11,280 nt of DNA. It comes from Bacteroidota bacterium (lineage in GTDB: Bacteria; Bacteroidota; Bacteroidia; Bacteroidales; B39-G9). Of this stretch, positions 7,149-11,280 are shown piece after piece. Below the pieces are notes generated by a model. The model was not told the origin of the DNA. It did not search any database and saw only the letters and a program-made list of their open reading frames with translations. Made by a program: the position numbers and the translations under genes. Numbering within the stretch: position 1 is the stretch's first letter; every line of letters starts with the position of its first letter. The DNA is taken from NCBI GenBank assembly GCA_003648455.1, contig QMPG01000071.1:1-11280 (forward strand). Direction: 5' to 3'.

Positions 7149-8228
7149 ATGAGAAAACATATTTTTAATGCAGGTCCTTGTAAATTATCCGATTCTACTT
7201 TGGAGAATACTTCAAAAGCAGTTTTAGATTTAAACGGAATTGGTCAATCAATAATGGAAGTATCTCACCGAAGTAAAGATTTCCAAGCGGTAATTGACGA
7301 AGCTGTTGATTTATTCAAAGAGTTACTTAATATTCCTGAGGGATATTCTGTTTTATTTCTTGGTGGTGGAGCAAGCACACAGTTTGCTATGATACCTTAT
7401 AACTTTTTAAATAAAAAAGGAGTTTATCTTAACACAGGTACATGGTCAGCAAAAGCCATTAAAGAAGCTCAACTATGGGGAAAAGAGAAAGTAGATGTTA
7501 TTGCTTCGTCAGAAGATGATAGCTTTATGTATATTCCTAAAGGTTATACAGTTCCTGCTGATGCAGACTATTTCCACATTACTACAAATAATACTATTAA
7601 AGGAACAGAAATTTTAGAAGATTATTCTTCACCTGTACCATTGTTTGCTGATATGTCATCAGATATTATGAGCAGACCGGTTGATGTTGCTAAATATGAT
7701 ATGATTTATGGCGGATGTCAAAAGAACTTAGGCCCAGCTGGTGTTACTTTTGTTATTATTAAAGATGAATTACTTAACAAAGTGGTTGACAGACCTATAC
7801 CAACAATGTTAAAATACCAAACACAAGTTGACAAAGGTTCAATGTTTAACACACCTCCTTGTATCAATATTTTTGCTGTAAGAGAAACATTAAAATGGGT
7901 AAAATCACTTGGAGGTGTTGAAGAAATGGACAAAAGAGCTCAGCAAAAAGCTGATTTGCTTTACGGAACAATTGATAACAGCAAAATGTTTAAAGGCACA
8001 GTTGCAAAAGAAGACCGTTCAAGAATGAATATTTGTTTTGTAATGAATGATGAGTATAAAGAAAAAGAAGCTGAATTTATTAGTTTTGCTGCTGAGAAAA
8101 ATATTGTTGGAATTAAAGGACACCGTTCAGTTGGTGGTTTTAGAGCATCATGTTATAATGCTGTTACATTAGAGGATGTACAAGCATTAGTCGATACAAT
8201 GAAAGAATTTGAAAGTTTAAACGCTTAA
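7149..8228 (+). CDS. serC: Phosphoserine aminotransferase
   Basis: SerC is a PLP-dependent homodimeric enzyme that converts 3-phosphohydroxypyruvate plus glutamate to O-phosphoserine, the second step of serine synthesis; it also acts in pyridoxal phosphate synthesis in some bacteria. The 359-residue length is normal. Visible motifs are FNAGP (6-10), the substrate-binding [10 protein letters not shown] (36-45), the cofactor phosphate loop GGGASTQF (72-79), NTGTWSAKA (95-103), FADMSSDI (166-173) and the Schiff-base lysine Lys192 in [12 protein letters not shown]. The C-terminal [15 protein letters not shown] (324-338) contributes the phosphate-binding arginine/histidine residues. The ATG at 7149 gives the expected N-terminus. 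serA and a DUF1015 gene follow on the same strand. serC is bracketed by the two MITE-like elements; the downstream one begins 6 bases after the stop codon. Confidence 0.96.
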   Translation: MRKHIFNAGPCKLSDSTLENTSKAVLDLNGIGQSIMEVSHRSKDFQAVIDEAVDLFKELLNIPEGYSVLFLGGGASTQFAMIPYNFLNKKGVYLNTGTWSAKAIKEAQLWGKEKVDVIASSEDDSFMYIPKGYTVPADADYFHITTNNTIKGTEILEDYSSPVPLFADMSSDIMSRPVDVAKYDMIYGGCQKNLGPAGVTFVIIKDELLNKVVDRPIPTMLKYQTQVDKGSMFNTPPCINIFAVRETLKWVKSLGGVEEMDKRAQQKADLLYGTIDNSKMFKGTVAKEDRSRMNICFVMNDEYKEKEAEFISFAAEKNIVGIKGHRSVGGFRASCYNAVTLEDVQALVDTMKEFESLNA

Positions 8229-8233
8229 TTTTT

Positions 8234-8363
8234 GAGACTACTCCAAAAACTAAAGTTATCAATTGATAGCCACTTAGCGGATTTATAACAAACTGACGTA
8301 CAGTTATATAGCTTTCAATCTTTTTGTAAAGTTAACCGCTTAGCGACTTTTCGGAGTGGATTC
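8234..8363. mobile_element. MITE-like element B (130 bp) between serC and serA
   Basis: The left end GAGACTACTCCAAAAA (8234-8249) and the reverse complement of the right end, GAATCCACTCCGAAAA (8348-8363), agree at 12 of 16 positions and are very close to the ends of the element at 6853-6991. The flanks AATTTTT (8227-8233) and ATTTTTT (8364-8370) match at 6 of 7 positions, but are low complexity. Inside is an imperfect direct repeat: TAAAGTTA then CCACTTAGCGGATTT (8251-8284), and TAAAGTTA then CCGCTTAGCGACTTT (8327-8350). Each CCRCTTAGCG core is nearly palindromic. The interior does not resemble the other element, so the two share ends only. It lies in the serC-serA leader and would fold in the transcript. 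Confidence 0.55.
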
Positions 8364-8371
8364 ATTTTTTG

Positions 8372-8418
8372 TTTAGTCAACAAGCATGAGGAACGACTAA
8401 AGTAATTTGATATTACTT
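8372..8418 (+). repeat. Overlapping hairpins upstream of serA
   Basis: TTTAGTC (8372-8378) pairs with GACTAAA (8395-8401) around a 16-base loop, and AAGTAAT (8400-8406) pairs with ATTACTT (8412-8418) around a 5-base loop. The two stems overlap by two bases, so only one can form fully at a time. This could be part of a leader structure affecting serA or simply more repeat-derived sequence. No T-run follows either stem. Confidence 0.4.
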
Positions 8419-8444
8419 CGATTTGGCTGTAGTGACTGCTTTTA

Positions 8445-8462
8445 TTAATTAATTAATTAATT
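8445..8462. repeat. TTAA tetranucleotide microsatellite
   Basis: Four and a half perfect TTAA units end 14 bases before the serA start codon. A tract like this can change length by slippage and alter the spacing or structure of the leader. It does not lie in a coding frame. Confidence 0.8.
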
Positions 8463-8476
8463 TAAAATTTTTTATT

Positions 8477-9400
8477 ATGGCAAAAGTTTTAGTAGCAACA
8501 GTAAAACCATTTGCACCCGCAGCTGTGGAGCAAATAAAAGAAATTGCTGACAAAGCCGGATATGAAGTTCAATTACTTGAAAAGTATGCAGACCAATCTG
8601 ATTTTGTTAATGCAGTAATTGATGTTGATGCACTCATTGTAAGAAGCGACAAAGTAACAAGAGAAGTTATTGAATCGGGGAAAAAATTAAAAGTTGTAGT
8701 TCGTGCAGGAGCAGGTTATGATAACCTCGATTTGGAAGCTGCTACAAAAAAAGGTGTTGTGGCAATGAACACACCAGGACAAAATTCAAACGCAGTTGCC
8801 GAGCTGGCAATTGGGATGATGATTTTTAATGCTCGTAATGGTTTTAATGGCAAAGCAGGTAAAGAGCTTAAAGGAAAATCAATTGGTATTCATGCTTATG
8901 GTAATGTAGGAAGAATTGTTGGTAATTTGGCTAAAGGATTTGGTATGAAAGTTTATGCTTTTGATCCATTTATCTCAAAAGAAGCAATTGAAAAAGATGG
9001 AGTTGTTGCTTTATCTTCTGTAGAAGAGTTGTATTCAACTTGTCAATATATTTCATTACACATTCCTGCAACAGAAAAAACAATTAATTCAATCAATTTC
9101 GATTTATTATCAAAAATGCCTAAAGGTGCAACTTTGGTAAATACTGCAAGAAAAGAAGTTGTTTGCGAAGAATCTTTATTAAAGATTTTTGAACAACGCG
9201 ATGATTTTAATTACTTGTCTGATATTGCTCCTGATTGTAAAGATGTTATTTCTGAAAAATATGAAGGAAGATATTTCTTTACACCTAAAAAAATGGGTGC
9301 ACAAACCGCCGAGGCAAATATTAATGCAGGAGTAGCAGCTATTAATCAGATAATAAATTATATTGAAAAAGGAGATAAAACTTTTCAAGTAAATAAATAG
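8477..9400 (+). CDS. serA: D-3-phosphoglycerate dehydrogenase, short Lys-type (type III)
   Basis: SerA oxidises 3-phosphoglycerate to 3-phosphohydroxypyruvate, the first committed step of serine synthesis. The 307-residue protein has only the two catalytic domains of the D-2-hydroxyacid dehydrogenase family (substrate domain ~1-95 and ~275-307; nucleotide domain ~96-275) and no C-terminal ACT or ASB regulatory domain, so serine feedback through ACT is not expected. Visible are RAGAGYDNLD (76-85), the Rossmann loop HAYGNVGR (139-146; Ala140 replaces the first Gly of GxGxxG), Asp163 in FDPF for NAD binding, and catalytic Arg225 in VNTARKEVV. The usual catalytic His in TPHxGAxTxEA is replaced: the sequence reads TPKKMGAQTAEA (269-280), with Lys271/272. 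This matches the Lys-type class III enzymes known from Bacteroidales and Entamoeba. It lies 248 bases after serC, separated by repeats. Confidence 0.93.
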   Translation: MAKVLVATVKPFAPAAVEQIKEIADKAGYEVQLLEKYADQSDFVNAVIDVDALIVRSDKVTREVIESGKKLKVVVRAGAGYDNLDLEAATKKGVVAMNTPGQNSNAVAELAIGMMIFNARNGFNGKAGKELKGKSIGIHAYGNVGRIVGNLAKGFGMKVYAFDPFISKEAIEKDGVVALSSVEELYSTCQYISLHIPATEKTINSINFDLLSKMPKGATLVNTARKEVVCEESLLKIFEQRDDFNYLSDIAPDCKDVISEKYEGRYFFTPKKMGAQTAEANINAGVAAINQIINYIEKGDKTFQVNK

Positions 9401-9406
9401 TAAGCG

Positions 9407-9434
9407 AATTAACAATTAATAATTAACAATTAAT
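9407..9434. repeat. Perfect 14-bp tandem duplication before DUF1015
   Basis: AATTAACAATTAAT occurs twice in direct succession (9407-9420 and 9421-9434), ending 6 bases before the ATG at 9441. It makes up most of the 40-base serA-DUF1015 gap. It may be a slippage product in an AT-rich leader; a role in translation is possible but not shown. Confidence 0.85.
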
Positions 9435-9440
9435 ATAATT

Positions 9441-10682
9441 ATGGCAATAATAAAACCATTTAAAGGAATTCGTCCGGCAAAGGATAAAGTAAAAGAAGTT
9501 GCTTCACGCCCTTATGATGTTTTAAATAAACAAGAAGCAAGAGAGGAAGCAAAATCAAAATATTCATATTTGCATGTAGTAAAACCGGAAATTGATTTAC
9601 CTGATGATATTAATGAATATTCTGATGCTGTTTATCAAAAAGGGAAAGAGAATTTCTTTAAATTTATGGATGATAAAGTTCTTCAACAAGACAATGAAGA
9701 ATATTTATATATCTATGCACAAACAATGAATGGTAAAACTCAATATGGTATTGTTGGTTGTGCTGCTGTTGAAGATTACATGAATAATGTGATTAAAAAA
9801 CACGAATTAACCCGTAAAGATAAAGAAGAAGACAGAATGAATCATGTTCGTGTAAGCGGAATGAATTACGAACCTGTATTTTTCACTTATCCTGCAGTTA
9901 AAGAGATAGATGAAATTGTTGCAGAAGTAGTAAAATCAGAACCAGAATATGATTTTGTTTCTGAAGACGGTTTCGGTCACCACTTCTGGGTTATTTACGA
10001 TAGAGAAAAAATAAATCGTATTGTTGAATTATATTCAAAAGTTCCTGCTGCTTATGTTGCCGATGGTCATCACAGAACAGCTGCCGCTGCTTTGGTTGGA
10101 AACGAACGTAAGAAAAACAATCCTAATCATACAGGCAAAGAAGAATACAATTATTTCTTAGCTGTTCATTTTCCTGCAAATCAATTATCAATTATTGACT
10201 ACAACAGAGTTGTTAAAGATTTGAATGGACTTTCAGAAGAAGAGTTTATTGCAAAATTAGAGGACGCTTTTGAAGTTACAGAAAAAGGTACAGAAATTTT
10301 TAAACCGGAAGAACTTCATACATTTAGTATGTACCTTGGAGGTAAATGGTATGCATTGAAAGCTAAACCAGGCACTTATGATGATAACGATCCTATTGGT
10401 GTATTAGATGTTACAATTCTTTACAATCACGTATTGAGCGAATTATTAAATATTAAAGATTTAAGAACTGACAAGAGAATTGATTTTGTTGGTGGTATTC
10501 GCGGTTTAGGTGAACTTAAAAGAAGAGTTGACAATGGCGAAATGAAAGTTGCTTTTGCTCTTTATCCTGTTTCAATGGATCAATTAATTACTATTGCTGA
10601 CACAGGTAATATTATGCCTCCAAAAACAACTTGGTTTGAACCTAAGTTAAGAAGTGGATTAATTGTTCACAGCTTAGACTAA
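9441..10682 (+). CDS. DUF1015 family protein, serine-cluster partner
   Basis: This complete 413-residue protein belongs to the DUF1015 family, whose biochemical function I do not know. Characteristic segments are FKGIRP near the N-terminus (7-12), SRPYDVLN (22-29), KHELTRKDKEEDR (120-132), VADGHHRTAAA (206-216) and the near C-terminal MPPKTTWFEPKLRSGL (392-407). No signal peptide or membrane segment is visible, so it should be cytoplasmic. It starts 40 bases after serA with no terminator between, so it is probably co-transcribed. I recall the serC-serA-DUF1015 order as common in Bacteroidota, which implies a role tied to phosphoserine or serine metabolism. The DGHHR motif resembles the one used by ParB/Srx-fold nucleotide-binding proteins, including free-serine kinases; that link is inference from a short motif. 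A strong terminator follows at 10701-10735. Confidence 0.88.
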   Translation: MAIIKPFKGIRPAKDKVKEVASRPYDVLNKQEAREEAKSKYSYLHVVKPEIDLPDDINEYSDAVYQKGKENFFKFMDDKVLQQDNEEYLYIYAQTMNGKTQYGIVGCAAVEDYMNNVIKKHELTRKDKEEDRMNHVRVSGMNYEPVFFTYPAVKEIDEIVAEVVKSEPEYDFVSEDGFGHHFWVIYDREKINRIVELYSKVPAAYVADGHHRTAAAALVGNERKKNNPNHTGKEEYNYFLAVHFPANQLSIIDYNRVVKDLNGLSEEEFIAKLEDAFEVTEKGTEIFKPEELHTFSMYLGGKWYALKAKPGTYDDNDPIGVLDVTILYNHVLSELLNIKDLRTDKRIDFVGGIRGLGELKRRVDNGEMKVAFALYPVSMDQLITIADTGNIMPPKTTWFEPKLRSGLIVHSLD

Positions 10683-10700
10683 TATTTCATAAATATATTT

Positions 10701-10735
10701 AAAGGCGAGTAATAAATATTACTTGCCTTTTTTTT
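10701..10735. terminator. Bidirectional terminator between DUF1015 and mgsA
   Basis: AAAGGCGAGTAAT (10701-10713) pairs with ATTACTTGCCTTT (10718-10730) over 13 positions with a single G-T, loop AAAT. Eight T (10728-10735) follow on the plus strand. On the minus strand the same hairpin is followed by TTT and AT-rich sequence, so it can also stop mgsA transcripts, which converge here. It sits 18 bases after the DUF1015 stop and just past the mgsA stop. Confidence 0.9.
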
Positions 10736-10741
10736 AGGATA

Positions 10742-11107
10742 TTATTTTTTGTCAGAAATAATAAGATTAGCACTTGATCTGTTTAGTGCAATAGGAATAT
10801 TATTTATAACTGCAGTTCTAATTAATGTTTGAATATCGTGCTCGTGTCCATGAGGAGTTTGCGCATCAATAAAAAATATTAATTTATCAATTTCACCTTC
10901 CAACATTTTTGCAGCTAATAAAATGTCGCCTCCACTCGGACCATGTCCAAATCCATCTACATTTAACTCTAATACATTGTTTAGTAATTCGGCTGTATGC
11001 GATGTGCCAATAAGTTTGTAGTGTTTTAAAACTTTCTCGTTTTCTTTAGCCCATTCTAAAAGAATATTTTTCTTTTTGTTGTGGGCAACTAAAGCTACTG
11101 TTTCCAT
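10742..11107 (-). CDS. mgsA: Methylglyoxal synthase, divergent
   Basis: MgsA converts dihydroxyacetone phosphate to methylglyoxal and phosphate, a bypass of lower glycolysis under phosphate limitation. The 121-residue protein aligns with E. coli MgsA (152 residues) from LVAH through the NIPVA-like region and lacks the C-terminal tail. The catalytic Asp of GPxGGD is present (Asp61), as are Asp81 (FFID), His88 and Asp91, corresponding to E. coli Asp71, Asp91, His98 and Asp101. Differences are Asn10 after LVAH where E. coli has Asp20, and GTSH (34-37) where E. coli has GTTG in the phosphate-binding loop. The usual FFWDPL reads FFIDAQ. It is convergent with DUF1015. The family call is strong; full methylglyoxal synthase activity is likely but less certain because of these changes. 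Confidence 0.85.
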   Translation of the reverse strand: METVALVAHNKKKNILLEWAKENEKVLKHYKLIGTSHTAELLNNVLELNVDGFGHGPSGGDILLAAKMLEGEIDKLIFFIDAQTPHGHEHDIQTLIRTAVINNIPIALNRSSANLIISDKK

Positions 11108-11133
11108 AATATTTATTTAATTATAATTCTATG

Positions 11134-11165
11134 CAATGTTAAGTAACTTTTTTTTATTATTCAAT
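11134..11165 (-). promoter_or_regulatory. Candidate mgsA promoter
   Basis: On the minus strand TAACATTG (11141 to 11134) matches TAnnTTTG at 7 of 8 positions, and ATTG (11165 to 11162) lies 20 bases upstream as a 3-of-4 match to TTTG. Transcription would start near 11128, about 20 bases before the mgsA ATG. The spacing supports it; the AT-rich background weakens it. Confidence 0.4.
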
Positions 11166-11235
11166 AAGTTAGTGTTAAGTTTTTATTAATTTAACCCGAA
11201 AGATTCATAATTTTTCTACGCTTAAGAATTACCAA

Positions 11236-11266
11236 CAAATTTGGTGTTTTTTAAACCCCAAATTTG
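11236..11266. repeat. Large palindrome at the right edge
   Basis: CAAATTTGGTGTTT (11236-11249) and AAACCCCAAATTTG (11253-11266) pair over 14 positions with one mismatch around a TTT loop. The right part also contains a perfect 12-base palindrome CCCAAATTTGGG (11257-11268). No clean T-run follows on either strand. It could be a terminator or repeat belonging to a gene beyond the window. Confidence 0.6.
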
Positions 11267-11280
11267 GGTACTTCTAATGC

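Noticed and set aside
7718..7933. 71-codon minus-strand frame inside serC
   Set aside because: Antisense to the conserved PLP-lysine region of serC; no independent support.
8229..8476. Riboswitch or small RNA gene between serC and serA
   Set aside because: Hairpins are present, but I recognise no known riboswitch core, and the element is better explained by repeat ends; no clear promoter or terminator frames it.
6534..8476. CRISPR array suggested by repeated short motifs
   Set aside because: The repeats are inverted pairs and single duplications with irregular spacing; there are no regular spacers and no cas genes.
9179..9415. 78-codon minus-strand frame with Ile/Phe/Cys-rich, membrane-like sequence
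   Set aside because: It is the complement of the lysine- and AT-rich serA 3' end; hydrophobicity is a by-product of composition.

Overview
The window looks like core chromosome of an AT-rich member of the Bacteroidota, probably a Bacteroidales/Marinilabiliales-type bacterium. Four things point there. The gene set and order (STAS protein with RNase Z; serC-serA-DUF1015) and the short, ACT-less, lysine-active-site form of SerA are typical of that phylum. None of the nine start codons is preceded by a GGAGG-like Shine-Dalgarno sequence; the starts sit in A/T-rich leaders. Several genes are preceded by sequences resembling the Bacteroidota promoter (TTTG, about 20 bases, TAnnTTTG). No rRNA, tRNA, CRISPR array, phage gene or transposase gene is visible.

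Layout, left to right. A left block on the plus strand holds rpsA (ribosomal protein S1, six S1 domains with long charged tails), then a small STAS-domain protein and rnz (tRNA 3' endonuclease), which are 16 bases apart and probably co-transcribed. Next is a secreted C1 (bleomycin hydrolase/PepC-like) cysteine peptidase with its own promoter candidate, closed by a strong hairpin terminator. guaA (GMP synthase) follows immediately. A 615-base gene-free stretch (6534-7148) then carries a stack of inverted repeats and REP-like palindromes. The right block is serC, serA and a DUF1015 gene, all plus strand, giving the first two steps of serine synthesis from 3-phosphoglycerate plus a conserved partner of unknown function. 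A bidirectional-looking terminator separates DUF1015 from a convergent, divergent-sequence methylglyoxal synthase gene (mgsA) on the minus strand. The last 170 bases hold an mgsA promoter candidate and a large palindrome.

The protein-coding content is mostly housekeeping: translation (S1), tRNA maturation (RNase Z), purine synthesis (GuaA), serine synthesis and the methylglyoxal bypass. I do not see a defence system or an obvious new multi-gene system. The most unusual signal is non-coding. Two elements of about 130-140 bases, one upstream of serC and one between serC and serA, share 16-base terminal inverted repeats close to GAGTCCACTCCAAAAA, and each is flanked by a near-identical 7-base direct repeat. 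They look like a small MITE-type mobile repeat family bracketing serC. Other points worth a look are the DUF1015 protein beside serC-serA with a ParB/Srx-like DGHHR motif, the Lys-for-His SerA, the Asn-to-Asp active-site change in the C1 peptidase, and altered phosphate-binding residues in MgsA.
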